Assembly (NCBI GenBank): GCA_016124275.1
Contig: WGOA01000004.1
Coordinates: 1-57,025 of the forward strand
Direction of reading: 5' to 3'
Length of the DNA: 57,025 nucleotides
Origin: Bacteroidota bacterium
GTDB taxonomy: Bacteria; Bacteroidota; Bacteroidia; Chitinophagales; BACL12
This document shows, piece by piece, positions 26,153 through 34,387 of the stretch. The notes under the pieces were generated by a model. That model was not told where the DNA came from and made no database searches. It worked only from the letters and a program-made list of their open reading frames with translations. A program made the translations under genes and the position numbers. Numbering within the stretch: position 1 is the first letter of the stretch; each line of letters opens with the position of its first letter.

Positions 26153-27505
26153 ATGTTTTCCCAGGAAAGTCGATACTACTACCGGAAACTTATCCGGTTG
26201 GCCGTTCCGGTCAGCCTGGGGCAGGTGGGGCATATGATGACCAATGTGGCCGATACGGTCATGGTGGGCAAGCTCGGCACAATTGAGCTGGCGGGTGTTA
26301 CGCTGGCCAATAACGTATTTGTTTTTCTGTTCATTTTTGGGCTGGGTCTCAGCGGCGGATTGACCCCGCTGGTGGGCAAAGCCTTTGGCGAAAAGAACCT
26401 GGATAAATGCCGCAACCTCATGCAACAGGGGTTGCTGTTTAATATTTGTGCCGGCGTGCTGTTCACCTTGCTCAACCTGGGCATGGTGGTTTTTATGCCG
26501 CACATGGGTCAGGAGCAAGGCGTGGTGAATGTGGCCATTCCGTATTATTATTTAATCTCGCTGTCGTTGTTGCCGGTTTTGGCCTTTTCCGGGCTTAAGC
26601 AATTTCTGGAGGGCATGGGGCAGACGATTGCGCCGATGGTCATCAGCTTAACAGGGAACATGTTCAATATTTTCCTGAACTGGGTGTTCATCTACGGCAA
26701 GTTCGGGCTCGAGCCCATGGGCGTTAACGGTGCGGGACTGGCCACGCTAATTGCGCGCTGCTGCATGTTTATTGGGCTGGCACTTTACCTCTATTACAAC
26801 AAGGGGTTGCGGCCTTTCTATGCGGGTATGCGCCGCTTCCGTCCCAACTGGCCCGTGTTAACAGAAATAGGTCGAATTGGGTTGCCGGTGGGTTTGCAAT
26901 ATTTTATGGAAGTCGCGGCCTTTGCGCTCGGCGCCATCATGATGGGCTGGCTTGGCGCAGTGCCGTTGTCGGCGCACCAGATTGCCATCAGCCTGGCCGC
27001 CATTACTTTTTTGGCCGCCAGCGGCATCGGCACGGCTTCAACCATTATGGTCAGCAATTTTCACGGGCAACACCGCTACGAGGAACTGCGCAAAACCGGA
27101 CATTCGGCATTCAGGCTGGTACTGGCGTTTATGGGGTTCACCGCCATAACCTTTGCTATTTTCCGAAACTGGCTGCCGAGCTTGTTCGTCAATGATCCGG
27201 AAGTTCTGGCCATCGCGTCAGGGCTGCTCATAGTGGCCGCGCTGTTCCAACTGAGCGACGGCCTGCAGATGGTTACCATCTCCACCTTGCGCGGCCTGGC
27301 CGATGTGCAAATTCCCATGTGGATTGCCATGGTGGCGTACTGGGTCATCGCGCTGCCGTGCAGCTACCTCTTTGCTTTTGTGCTCGATTTTGGTCCGCCC
27401 GGCATCTGGTACGGCTACCTGACCGGACTCACCGCAGCCGCTGCGGCTATGTTCTGGCGCTTTGAGGTGCTGACCAAGCGGTTGATACGCCAGAACCCTG
27501 CCTAA
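26153..27505 (+). CDS. MATE-family multidrug/Na+-coupled efflux transporter (NorM-like)
   Basis: 450 residues with about 12 hydrophobic segments in two pseudo-repeats. N-terminal 'YYRKLIRLAVPVSLGQVGHM' and 'ADTVMVGKLGTIELAGVTLA' match TM1-TM2 of MATE transporters, with the typical 'G....LA' spacing; the second half opens similarly with 'LTEIGRIGLPVGLQYFMEVA' and 'MMGWLGAVPLSAHQIAI'. Function by family: export of cationic drugs or metabolites across the inner membrane, coupled to Na+ or H+. Substrate unknown. It is divergent from ppc paralogue 2 (start 25876) with about 275 bases between, holding the -7 box at 26094. Confidence 0.93.
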   Translation: MFSQESRYYYRKLIRLAVPVSLGQVGHMMTNVADTVMVGKLGTIELAGVTLANNVFVFLFIFGLGLSGGLTPLVGKAFGEKNLDKCRNLMQQGLLFNICAGVLFTLLNLGMVVFMPHMGQEQGVVNVAIPYYYLISLSLLPVLAFSGLKQFLEGMGQTIAPMVISLTGNMFNIFLNWVFIYGKFGLEPMGVNGAGLATLIARCCMFIGLALYLYYNKGLRPFYAGMRRFRPNWPVLTEIGRIGLPVGLQYFMEVAAFALGAIMMGWLGAVPLSAHQIAISLAAITFLAASGIGTASTIMVSNFHGQHRYEELRKTGHSAFRLVLAFMGFTAITFAIFRNWLPSLFVNDPEVLAIASGLLIVAALFQLSDGLQMVTISTLRGLADVQIPMWIAMVAYWVIALPCSYLFAFVLDFGPPGIWYGYLTGLTAAAAAMFWRFEVLTKRLIRQNPA

Positions 27506-27580
27506 GGCACTCTTTCGCTAAACAGCAATTTTTTGTTGTTTATCAATAAAATATTGCCGATCTTCGTCGGGCATCCTTTA

Positions 27581-27588
27581 AACTTTTG
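27581..27588 (+). promoter_or_regulatory. Near-consensus -7 box 4 nt before the DUF2975 start
   Basis: AACTTTTG, one mismatch from TAnnTTTG, followed by four C residues and ATG 27593. The spacing is the same as for the exact boxes at 33739, 38376 and 44472. Confidence 0.4.
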
Positions 27589-27592
27589 CCCC

Positions 27593-28120
27593 ATGAACAT
27601 CTCCCGCACTTTTGTCTTGAATGCCGTGCATGTGCTTTTTTGGATCGTATTTATTGGCCTGTGCATTGAAACCGGAGGCCTTCTAACCACCTTCGTGGCC
27701 AGTTTGATCAAGGGACCGGAGGTGGTGCCGTACATGTATCTGGACATCAACCTTCCCGGCTTACAAGCCAGCAACCTGCTGTTTTATGTGAACATGGCCA
27801 CCAGCATCGTTTTGCTCAGCGGGCTAAAGACCTACATGGCGTACCTGGTCACCGTTATTATGGGCTCGTTTAAATACGAGAAGCCCTTCGACGCCGCCAT
27901 CGTGCGGCAGGTGACTCGAATCAGCCATGTAGCCCTGGGGGCGGGATTTTTAGCCATCATGGTGACCGGGTATGCAGAATGGCTGCAGAAAAAAGGCTAC
28001 GCCATTCCCCAGCAATGGGACGGCGGGGAATTCCTTTTCCTGGCCGGCATCATCTTCATCATCGCAAACGTGCTTCAAAAAGGCGTGGAGTTGCAGACCG
28101 AGAACGAGCTAACTGTTTAA
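27593..28120 (+). CDS. DUF2975 membrane protein
   Basis: 175 residues from ATG 27593; the longer frame from 27533 is rejected because the -7 box and family start agree with 27593. Four hydrophobic segments are visible: about 5-32, 55-80, 110-130 and 145-165 ('FLFLAGIIFIIANVLQKGVE'). The ending 'FLAGIIFIIANVLQKG.EL..E.ELTV' is characteristic of DUF2975 proteins (YoaS type). It is followed 3 bases later by a small XRE-family regulator, the same pairing as yoaS-yozG in Bacillus. Role unknown; the pair is thought to be a membrane protein with its dedicated regulator. Confidence 0.85.
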   Translation: MNISRTFVLNAVHVLFWIVFIGLCIETGGLLTTFVASLIKGPEVVPYMYLDINLPGLQASNLLFYVNMATSIVLLSGLKTYMAYLVTVIMGSFKYEKPFDAAIVRQVTRISHVALGAGFLAIMVTGYAEWLQKKGYAIPQQWDGGEFLFLAGIIFIIANVLQKGVELQTENELTV

Positions 28121-28123
28121 GCC

Positions 28124-28348
28124 ATGCCCATTGTTGTCAACCTGGATGTGATGATGGCCAGGCGAAAGATGTCGCTCAACGAGCTGTCGGAGCGCGTGGA
28201 CATTACCTTGTCCAACCTCTCCATCTTAAAAACCGGCAAAGCAAAGGCCATCCGCTTCAGCACGCTTGAAGCGGTGTGCAAAGCACTGGACTGTCAGCCC
28301 GGCGATATCCTTGCGTACAGCGAGGACCCTTCGCCCGAAAACTGCTGA
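28124..28348 (+). CDS. Small XRE/Cro-C1-family HTH regulator (YozG-like)
   Basis: 74 residues, essentially a single helix-turn-helix domain: 'LDVMMARRKMSLNELSERVD' then 'ITLSNLSILKTGKAKAIRFS' and 'LEAVCKALDCQPGDILAY'. The fit to the YozG-like group that accompanies DUF2975 proteins is close. It starts three bases after the DUF2975 stop, so the two are co-transcribed and it probably regulates that operon. The final residues DPSPENC are encoded by a GGGCGAAGGG copy (minus strand, 28336-28327), placed after the last conserved position. Confidence 0.9.
   Translation: MPIVVNLDVMMARRKMSLNELSERVDITLSNLSILKTGKAKAIRFSTLEAVCKALDCQPGDILAYSEDPSPENC
28327..28336 (-). repeat. Dispersed GGGCGAAGGG motif at the 3' end of the HTH gene
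   Basis: Minus strand reads TTTTCGGGCGAAGGGTCC. It encodes the non-conserved C-terminal tail (DPSPEN) four codons before the stop. Confidence 0.7.
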
Positions 28349-28410
28349 GCGCGATGCGCCAATGTTGGGCCCTTGCATCCCGCGCAACGCAAGAGTTTGC
28401 GGGCTTTTCC

Positions 28411-28418
28411 TAACTTTC
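28411..28418 (+). promoter_or_regulatory. Near-consensus -7 box 3 nt before the hpt start
   Basis: TAACTTTC, one mismatch from TAnnTTTG, three bases before ATG 28422. Suggests hpt has its own leaderless promoter apart from the DUF2975-HTH pair. Confidence 0.35.
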
Positions 28419-28421
28419 GGC

Positions 28422-28964
28422 ATGACCAACACCATCCGCGTTTGGGAGCACACTTTTGAGCCGTATCTGGTTGAAAGCGAGATCGAAGAGCGCGTGCGCA
28501 CCATCGGCGCGCAAATCAACTTGGAGTACGAGGGCAAGTGGCCGCTTTTCATTGCTGTGCTCAACGGTGCGTTTATGTTTGCCGCCGACCTGTTTCGGCA
28601 TGTGGCCATCCAGTGCGAAATCACCTTTGTGAAGTTGAACAGCTACGAGGGCACCGCGTCAACGGGACAAGTGAACACCCTCTTAGGACTCAAAGAAAAC
28701 GTGGAGGGCCGCGACCTGATCATCATCGAAGACATTGTGGACAGCGGCCTGACCATGTCCGGGATTTTGACCGAACTGCAGGCCAAAAATCCTGCGAGCA
28801 TTCGGGTAGCTTCGCTGCTGCTCAAGCCCGATTCGCTGAAAGTACCGCTGCACATTGATTATGTGGGGTTCGAAGTGCCGAACGAATTCTTGCTGGGCTA
28901 CGGCCTTGATTTCAACGGTCGGGGGCGCAATTTGCGGGATATTTACAAGATCGTTTCTGCGTGA
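28422..28964 (+). CDS. hpt: Hypoxanthine phosphoribosyltransferase
   Basis: 180 residues from ATG 28422; the longer frame from 28266 overlaps the HTH gene and is rejected. The PRPP-binding loop is 'LIIIEDIVDSGLTMS' (about residues 103-117), with the flexible loop 'KLNSYEGTASTGQV' and the purine-binding 'HIDYVGFEVPNEFLLGYGLD'. Reaction: hypoxanthine (and usually guanine) + PRPP to IMP/GMP + diphosphate, purine salvage in the cytoplasm. The stop TGA overlaps an in-frame GTG of the next open frame, but the next gene more probably begins at ATG 29024. Confidence 0.95.
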   Translation: MTNTIRVWEHTFEPYLVESEIEERVRTIGAQINLEYEGKWPLFIAVLNGAFMFAADLFRHVAIQCEITFVKLNSYEGTASTGQVNTLLGLKENVEGRDLIIIEDIVDSGLTMSGILTELQAKNPASIRVASLLLKPDSLKVPLHIDYVGFEVPNEFLLGYGLDFNGRGRNLRDIYKIVSA

Positions 28965-29023
28965 AAACATTTCCCTTGTTGAACATTTTCCGGCCGCTTC
29001 GGCCTGCGCCTGCTTTGGCGCTC

Positions 29024-29731
29024 ATGGCTACTTACCGGGCAGCGCTGACTTTTGCGTTTGCCATAGCGTCGTTGACCGCAATGGCCCAGCAGCCCTATCG
29101 GCCCGTGGACATGGAGGCCGTGGCTGCCAAGTTTGAAGGGCCTGCAGGTCGAATGGCTTACGAACAATTGAGCAAACGCCTGGAAAATGGCGAGGACCTG
29201 AGCTCGGAAGACTACCGTAATCTTTATTATGGTTCGGCTTTTCAGGATGGGCATGAAACCCGCGATCAGGTCAATTCCCGCGACCTGGCCAAATTGATGA
29301 GCCCGGAGCGGGCGGGCGCGCTCGTAGCTCGCTGCGACAGCATCCTGGCCCTTCGACCTACAGATTTGGCCGCCAATTATTTTAAGGGACTTGGTTTGTT
29401 TTTGCAGGATACCCTCAGTCTTGAAGCCATCAGTTACCGAAACCGCTACGCGCAACTGTTAGAGGCTGTCTTGTCTTCAGGAAACGGTGCGGGCTGCGGC
29501 ACAGCCTTTCAGGTTTTGTGCGCCAAAGACGCGCTGGAAACCATGCGATTTCTGGGTATTCCAGGCTTTACCGGCGACGCCCGCGACGAAAACTGCCAGG
29601 TGTTCCGCATCCGGCCTTCGCCCATTTACGAGGCCAAGCAGATCTATTTTGACCTGACCCATGCGGCACCGGATGCTTCGGGTGCACCCTTTGCCCCCGA
29701 AAAGGCTGCCAAGGGGAAAAAGAAAAAGTAG
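29024..29731 (+). CDS. DUF4919-like exported protein
   Basis: 235 residues from ATG 29024, chosen because it opens a signal peptide (MATYRAALTFAFAIASLTAMA, cleavage before QQPY). A GTG at 28961 would add 21 residues that hide the signal. The mature part, 'LSSEDYRNLYYGSAFQ', 'LAANYFKGLGLFLQDT', 'NGAGCGTAFQVLCAKDALET' and 'VFRIRPSPIYEAKQIYFDL', follows the DUF4919 pattern common in Bacteroidota; function unknown. The C-terminus ends in a lysine-rich tail (AAKGKKKK). It follows hpt by 59 bases on the same strand. Confidence 0.78.
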   Translation: MATYRAALTFAFAIASLTAMAQQPYRPVDMEAVAAKFEGPAGRMAYEQLSKRLENGEDLSSEDYRNLYYGSAFQDGHETRDQVNSRDLAKLMSPERAGALVARCDSILALRPTDLAANYFKGLGLFLQDTLSLEAISYRNRYAQLLEAVLSSGNGAGCGTAFQVLCAKDALETMRFLGIPGFTGDARDENCQVFRIRPSPIYEAKQIYFDLTHAAPDASGAPFAPEKAAKGKKKK

Positions 29732-29799
29732 GGGTTGGGGTGGAGTCGGCGCTTTGCGCCAGCGGAGGCTAACCGCCGCAGAATTCGGAACTTTAAGGC

Positions 29800-30960
29800 A
29801 TGCAGGCACCCGCGTTGATTTTGCTGGCCATGTTGCTGGCTTGCCGGAGTGGCCAATCCCCTGCGGGCGAAGGGCTCACGCACTCCGCGCAGGATTCTGG
29901 CATGCCCGCCAGCGACGCTGCGGCTGAAGGCAAGCCAGCGGACGGTGGCACGTTCCCGGAACCCGAATTGGAAATCATCGCCACTGGCTTGGATGTTCCC
30001 TGGGGCATGGACCTTCTGCCCAATGGACAGTTGTTGGTGGCGGAGCGGAACGGCCGCATCACCCGCATAGACCCTTCCACCGGAAAGCAGACCGAATTGG
30101 CCCGCCGCCCGGCCCTGAACCAGGGCGAAGGGGGCTTGCTGGGTATGGTGCTGGATCCGGAGTTTGCGGGCGGCGGAGGCGGGGGTGCCTTCCCCTACCT
30201 CTACTTGTATGAAACGACGCCGGAGGGCAACCGAATCGTGCGGATGCGGCTGGAAGGCGATGTGCTCAGCGAAGACCAGGTCTTGTTAACGGGCATTCCC
30301 AAGGCGCGCTACCACAACGGCGGGGTCATCCGCTTTGGGCCGGACGGCTACCTCTACGCTGGCACCGGCGACGGCCGCGACCCCTTCAGTGCCCAGGACC
30401 CCAACAGCCTTGGGGGCAAAGTGCTGCGCATGACCCGGGACGGAGCGGCGGTGGAGGGGATCTCCCTGGTGTACAGCCTCGGCCACCGCAATATTCAAGG
30501 GCTGGCCTGGGACGCCGAAGGCAACCTTTACGCCACCGAGCACGGCCCATCCGGCGAAATCAACGGCTGGTGCTGCCACGACGAAGTGAACCGCATCGTA
30601 CAAGGGGGCAATTACGGCTGGCCGCACGTCATCGGCGACCAAACCCGCGAGGGTTGCCTGCTGCCATTGGCCCATTCGGGCGAAGCGACCTGGGCACCGG
30701 GCGGCTGTGCGGTGCTGCGCGGCAGCGGATGGGGACCGTTGGAAGGCCATTTAATCACTGCGGGCCTTCGCGGGCAGCATTTGCAGCTTTTCGACCTAAA
30801 AACGGGCAAAACCAGCGCCATTTGGTTCCAAAACAGCCTCGGAAGGCTGCGAAATGTGCTGCTGGGCCCCGACGGCAGCGTGTACTTCTGCAGCTCCAAC
30901 CGCGATGGCCGCGGGCGGTCACAGGACGGCGACGACAAGATCTACCGGGTTAAGCCATAG
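29800..30960 (+). CDS. PQQ-dependent soluble aldose sugar dehydrogenase-like lipoprotein
   Basis: 386 residues. A lipoprotein signal (MQAPALILLAMLLAC) is followed by a low-complexity linker and a six-bladed propeller of the glucose/sorbosone dehydrogenase family: 'IATGLDVPWGMDLLPNGQLL', 'LNQGEGGLLGMVLDPEF', 'ARYHNGGVIRFGPDGYLYAG' with the His that acts as general base, 'SLGHRNIQGLAWDAEGNLYA', and 'EHGPSGEINGWCCHDEVNRI'. Reaction by family: PQQ-linked oxidation of aldoses to lactones in the periplasm. No PQQ biosynthesis genes lie in the window. The linker directly after the lipobox Cys is encoded by a GGGCGAAGGG copy (29865-29874); a second (30123-30132) encodes the conserved GEGG. Confidence 0.9.
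   Translation: MQAPALILLAMLLACRSGQSPAGEGLTHSAQDSGMPASDAAAEGKPADGGTFPEPELEIIATGLDVPWGMDLLPNGQLLVAERNGRITRIDPSTGKQTELARRPALNQGEGGLLGMVLDPEFAGGGGGGAFPYLYLYETTPEGNRIVRMRLEGDVLSEDQVLLTGIPKARYHNGGVIRFGPDGYLYAGTGDGRDPFSAQDPNSLGGKVLRMTRDGAAVEGISLVYSLGHRNIQGLAWDAEGNLYATEHGPSGEINGWCCHDEVNRIVQGGNYGWPHVIGDQTREGCLLPLAHSGEATWAPGGCAVLRGSGWGPLEGHLITAGLRGQHLQLFDLKTGKTSAIWFQNSLGRLRNVLLGPDGSVYFCSSNRDGRGRSQDGDDKIYRVKP
29865..29874 (+). repeat. Dispersed GGGCGAAGGG motif in a lipoprotein linker
   Basis: Reads TGCGGGCGAAGGGCT and encodes AGEGL in the unconserved linker between the lipobox Cys and the propeller of the sugar dehydrogenase. Confidence 0.65.
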
Positions 30961-31068
30961 GGGTAGTTTCGGGTATTGCCACGCGCAGCGCGATTCTTTG
31001 CGCCGCACTCACGCCCTATTGTCGTATTTTCGCCTGCTGATTAATCAACCAGCCACGCTTACAAGCTG

Positions 31069-31647
31069 ATGCTCAACTTAATACTTTTCGGTCCTCCCGG
31101 GTCCGGCAAGGGCACCCAGGCAGCCAGGGTAGCCGAGAAATACAACCTTTTGCACCTGTCAACCGGTGACATGCTGCGCGAAGAACTGCGCCGCGAAAGC
31201 GCCCTGGGCAAGGAAGCCAAACGCTTTATTGACGAAGGCCTGCTGGTGCCCGACGAGGTCATCATCGGCATGATCAGCGACAAAATTGACGCCACCTCCA
31301 ACGTGGTCAAGGGCTACCTGTTTGACGGGTTTCCCCGCACCCAACCGCAGGCCGAAGCGCTGGACAACCTGTTGTCGCTGAAAAACACGCAGATTGCCGG
31401 GGTTTTAGCCCTGGACGTATCCGAAGAAGAAATCACCCGCCGCATTCTCAGCCGGGGCGAAAGTTCAGGCCGCTCGGACGACCGCGACGAATCCATCATC
31501 CGCAACCGCTACCAGGTGTACCAAAACGAAACTGCGCCTGTGGCCAATCACTACAAAGCCAGCAACCGCTTTGTATTGTTGCCGGGCGAAGGGTCGGTGG
31601 AGGCTATTTTCAACAGTCTCAGCGAGCAAATCGACCGTTTGCTCTAA
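31069..31647 (+). CDS. adk: Adenylate kinase
   Basis: 192 residues, the short form without a zinc-binding LID. P-loop '[14 protein letters not shown]' (residues 4-17), AMP-binding '[14 protein letters not shown]', '[17 protein letters not shown]', and LID Arg residues in '[17 protein letters not shown]'. Reaction: ATP + AMP to 2 ADP in the cytoplasm. The GGGCGAAGGG copy at 31584-31593 encodes PGEGS in the C-terminal region. adk and obgE are adjacent in many Bacteroidota, which fits the 41-base gap to the next gene. Confidence 0.97.
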   Translation: MLNLILFGPPGSGKGTQAARVAEKYNLLHLSTGDMLREELRRESALGKEAKRFIDEGLLVPDEVIIGMISDKIDATSNVVKGYLFDGFPRTQPQAEALDNLLSLKNTQIAGVLALDVSEEEITRRILSRGESSGRSDDRDESIIRNRYQVYQNETAPVANHYKASNRFVLLPGEGSVEAIFNSLSEQIDRLL

Positions 31648-31688
31648 GGGTACTCCTAAAAGCCCGAGCCCCGGCTCCACCCCTTGCC

Positions 31689-32711
31689 ATGGAACAGAAC
31701 TTTATTGATTACGTCAAGATCTGTTGCCGCTCCGGAAAAGGGGGGGCGGGGAGCGCCCATTTCTTTCGCAGCCGCCTGAATCCCCGCGGAGGTCCGGACG
31801 GGGGGGACGGGGGGCGGGGGGGCCACATCGTCCTGCGCGGGAACAAACAGCAGTGGACCCTGCTCTCGCTGAAGTACCGCAAGCACGTCTATGCCGGCGA
31901 CGGTGTTAATGGCTCCAAAAGCAATTGCACCGGCGCCGACGGCGACGACATCATTCTGGACGTACCGCTGGGCACCGTCGCCCGATTGGACGGCAGCACC
32001 CAGGTCATTGCGGAGATCACCGAAGAAGGGCAAAAGGTGGTGCTGCTGCGCGGGGGGCGGGGGGGCCAGGGCAATACGCACTTCAAAAGCTCCACGCACC
32101 AAAGTCCGCGCTATGCCCAGCCGGGCGAAGAGGGCACCGAGCACTGGATCATCCTGGAGCTCAAAGTGCTGGCAGACGTTGGGCTGGTGGGCTTTCCCAA
32201 TGCGGGCAAAAGCACCCTGCTGGCTTCCATCACGGCCGCCAAGCCCAAAATCGCCGATTACGCCTTCACCACCCTCGTGCCCAACCTGGGCATTGTGCCC
32301 TACCGCGAGCATTATTCGTTTGTGATGGCCGACATTCCGGGCATCATTGAAGGTGCCAGTCAGGGGAAGGGCCTGGGTTACCGTTTTCTACGCCACATCG
32401 AACGCAATGCGGTGTTGCTCTTTCTGGTTCCGGCAGACAGCCCGGACCATGCCAAAGAGTATCACATCTTGCTGCAGGAACTGGAGGCCTTTAACAAAGA
32501 ACTGCTGCACAAAGACCGCATCCTGGCCATCTCCAAATCCGACTTGCTGGATGACGAGCTGCAAAAAGCCATCAAAAAGGAGCTGAACGAAGCGCTCAAA
32601 CACGAAAAAGCCCCTAAAACCGAGGTTTTGTTCTTCAGTTCGGTTACGGGCAAAGGGCTCTCTACCCTCAAAGACCACCTGTGGAAGAAGCTGAACGCTC
32701 CGGCGCTGTGA
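31689..32711 (+). CDS. obgE: Obg/CgtA ribosome-assembly GTPase
   Basis: 340 residues. The glycine-rich Obg fold (about 1-158: '[20 protein letters not shown]', '[18 protein letters not shown]') is followed by the G domain: G1 'GFPNAGKST', G3 'DIPGIIEGA', G4 'SKSD' and G5-like 'FFSSVTGKG'. There is no C-terminal OCT domain, as usual in Bacteroidota. Role: GTPase acting in 50S maturation and stress/ppGpp response. The last 31 bases overlap the frame of the next gene. G-rich runs (for example 31799-31822) encode the glycine repeats. Confidence 0.97.
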   Translation: MEQNFIDYVKICCRSGKGGAGSAHFFRSRLNPRGGPDGGDGGRGGHIVLRGNKQQWTLLSLKYRKHVYAGDGVNGSKSNCTGADGDDIILDVPLGTVARLDGSTQVIAEITEEGQKVVLLRGGRGGQGNTHFKSSTHQSPRYAQPGEEGTEHWIILELKVLADVGLVGFPNAGKSTLLASITAAKPKIADYAFTTLVPNLGIVPYREHYSFVMADIPGIIEGASQGKGLGYRFLRHIERNAVLLFLVPADSPDHAKEYHILLQELEAFNKELLHKDRILAISKSDLLDDELQKAIKKELNEALKHEKAPKTEVLFFSSVTGKGLSTLKDHLWKKLNAPAL

Positions 32712-33703
32712 ACGCTAGCCCCAGTGGTCCCGCAGGGCCCGCCAACCCCGCCACTCCTGCCGACCCCGCGCCAAGCCCTTCGCCCGGAAGCCCCTCCGCG
32801 CTGGATTTTGGCATTCTGGCCTTACTAAGCGTAGTCTGGGGGTCGATTTTTATTTTATACAAAGAATCCTTAGAGATCCTAAGCTGGCAGCAGGTAGGCC
32901 TCTTGCGCGTGTTTATTGCGGGAACCTGCCTGTCGCCATTGGCTTTTTTCTGGTACAAGCGCATCCCCAAAGGCAAGTTTCCGGCCATTGCCGGGGTGGG
33001 CATCTTGGGCAGCGGCATCCCACCTTTCCTGTTTGCGTTGGCGCAGACGCGCCTGGATTCCGGCCTGACCGGGGTTTTGAACGCTACAACTCCGGTGTTC
33101 GCGCTGCTGCTAGGCATGGCCCTGTTCAAACTCAAGGTACCTGCCGTAAGAGTGGCCGGCATTTTTGTGGGGCTGGCCGGGGCGGTAGTCATCGTGCTTT
33201 CGGGCGCGGAAAACTTCGGTGGCGACGGGCGCTACGGGCTTTTCGTGCTCATTGCCACCACCTGTTACGGGGCCTCCATCAACCTCATAAAATCCAAGTT
33301 GCAGGACGTGCCGGCGGTGGCCATCACGGTGTTTTCGCTGCTGTTCATCGCGGCTTTAGCCGCCTGTGCCCTGCCGTTCAGCGGCATCATGGACACTCTG
33401 GCCACTCAGGAAGGCGCCTGGCGGGCCACCGGCATGGTGGCGCTGATGGCCGTTTTTGGCACGTCGCTGGCCAGCATGATCTACTTCCTGATGATTCAGC
33501 GCACCGGCGTCGTTTTCGCGTCCTCCATCACGTATTTCATCCCGGTGGTGGCCATCGCATGGGGTTGGCTGGACAAGGAGCGCTTTCTGCCCATGCATTT
33601 CGGGGGAATGGCCCTCATTCTCCTCGCGGTTTGGATGATTAGTCGAAGTACCGCGGTAACGCTGCCCGGCAAAAGACGCAAACAGCCACTGCCCCGTACC
33701 TGA
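32681..33703 (+). CDS. EamA/DMT-family transporter
   Basis: About 340 residues with ten hydrophobic segments in two EamA repeats ('[20 protein letters not shown]', '[19 protein letters not shown]'-type turn, second repeat '[20 protein letters not shown]', '[20 protein letters not shown]'). The 40-residue N-terminal extension is Pro/Ala/Ser-rich, not conserved, and contains a GGGCGAAGGG copy (minus strand 32785-32776, encoding PSPSPG). ATG 32681 lies inside obgE; GTG 32708, overlapping the obgE stop as GTGA, is an equally plausible start. Function: drug/metabolite exporter of unknown substrate in the inner membrane. Confidence 0.9.
   Translation: MEEAERSGAVNASPSGPAGPANPATPADPAPSPSPGSPSALDFGILALLSVVWGSIFILYKESLEILSWQQVGLLRVFIAGTCLSPLAFFWYKRIPKGKFPAIAGVGILGSGIPPFLFALAQTRLDSGLTGVLNATTPVFALLLGMALFKLKVPAVRVAGIFVGLAGAVVIVLSGAENFGGDGRYGLFVLIATTCYGASINLIKSKLQDVPAVAITVFSLLFIAALAACALPFSGIMDTLATQEGAWRATGMVALMAVFGTSLASMIYFLMIQRTGVVFASSITYFIPVVAIAWGWLDKERFLPMHFGGMALILLAVWMISRSTAVTLPGKRRKQPLPRT
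32776..32785 (-). repeat. Dispersed GGGCGAAGGG motif in the EamA N-terminal extension
   Basis: Minus strand reads TTCCGGGCGAAGGGCTT. It falls in the unconserved Pro/Ala/Ser-rich extension ahead of the first membrane segment. Confidence 0.65.
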
Positions 33704-33738
33704 ACCTGCCGGGCGCAGCTGCGCCATTCCCCCGGCTT

Positions 33739-33746
33739 TATCTTTG
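33739..33746 (+). promoter_or_regulatory. -7 box TATCTTTG, 4 nt before the Rrf2 start
   Basis: Exact match to TAnnTTTG, with only CCTT between it and ATG 33751. A promoter here would start transcription at or next to the A of the start codon, so the mRNA would be leaderless. No convincing -33 TTG box was found upstream. Confidence 0.55.
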
Positions 33747-33750
33747 CCTT

Positions 33751-34212
33751 ATGCTCTCACGCAAAACACGATATGGCATTAATGCCCTGGTGTATTTAAC
33801 GCGTCACCGCGACCAGGGACCGATTGCCATCACGCGCATTGCAGAGGCCGAACATATCCCGGCCAAGTTTCTGGAGGCTATTTTACTGGAACTCAAAAAT
33901 GCGGGCATCTTGGCCAGCCGCAAAGGCAAAGGAGGCGGCTATTACCTGCTTCGAGACCCGGAAAAGGTCAGGCTTTCAGAGATCATGCGCCTTTTTGACG
34001 GGCCTATTGCTTTGCTGCCCTGTGTAACCAACAAGTATTATGAGCGTTGTGAAGAATGCCGGGACGAAGCCACCTGCGGCATACGCCAAGTGTTCCAGGA
34101 AGTTCGGGATCAGACTGTCAGGCTGTTGGACCAGGCTACGCTTCAGGAAGTTTTAGATCGCGAAACGCGCTTGCAGGAAGAATCCGGTCCATCAAAGGCT
34201 GACCAAGCCTGA
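33751..34212 (+). CDS. Rrf2-family transcriptional regulator with Cys-rich sensor loop
   Basis: 153 residues. The winged-helix domain is clear: 'MLSRKTRYGINALVYLTRH', 'ITRIAEAEHIPAKFLEAILL', 'LKNAGILASRKGKGGGYYLL' (the wing). C-terminal to it are clustered Cys residues, 'LLPCVTNKYYERCEECRDEA' and TCGI, a spacing compatible with a Fe-S or metal/thiol sensor as in IscR/NsrR/CymR relatives. The gene precedes an SLC13 permease whose upstream region has a perfect 17-bp palindrome (34327-34343), the best candidate for its operator. By analogy with CymR-like Rrf2 regulators it may control sulfate/cysteine uptake; this is inference. Confidence 0.92.
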   Translation: MLSRKTRYGINALVYLTRHRDQGPIAITRIAEAEHIPAKFLEAILLELKNAGILASRKGKGGGYYLLRDPEKVRLSEIMRLFDGPIALLPCVTNKYYERCEECRDEATCGIRQVFQEVRDQTVRLLDQATLQEVLDRETRLQEESGPSKADQA

Positions 34213-34326
34213 TAGCGCTTTAGTGTATGCCGGATGGGTTGCAGGGCCAGGTTGTCGGGGCTTGGCCACTGCCCACTTGCGTGCAACGAGCTGAAAAGAA
34301 GAATTTTTTCGAAAAAATCCTTTTAC

Positions 34327-34343
34327 CCTATCTACCAGATAGG
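34327..34343. promoter_or_regulatory. 17-bp palindrome CCTATCT-ACC-AGATAGG, candidate Rrf2 operator
   Basis: Perfect 7-base inverted repeats around a 3-base spacer, 44 bases before the SLC13 permease ATG (34388) and 114 bases after the Rrf2 stop. Sites of Rrf2 proteins are typically palindromes of this size over or beside promoters. No second copy was found in the window, so autoregulation of the Rrf2 gene by the same site is not supported. Confidence 0.6.
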
Positions 34344-34387
34344 ATTTGATCTATATTGCGACTGAAATTCACCAAGCCACCGAGCCC

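Noticed and set aside
29748..29760. GGCGC-TTT-GCGCC hairpin after the DUF4919 gene
   Set aside because: Five-base stem with no U-tract; weak and likely by chance in G+C-rich DNA.
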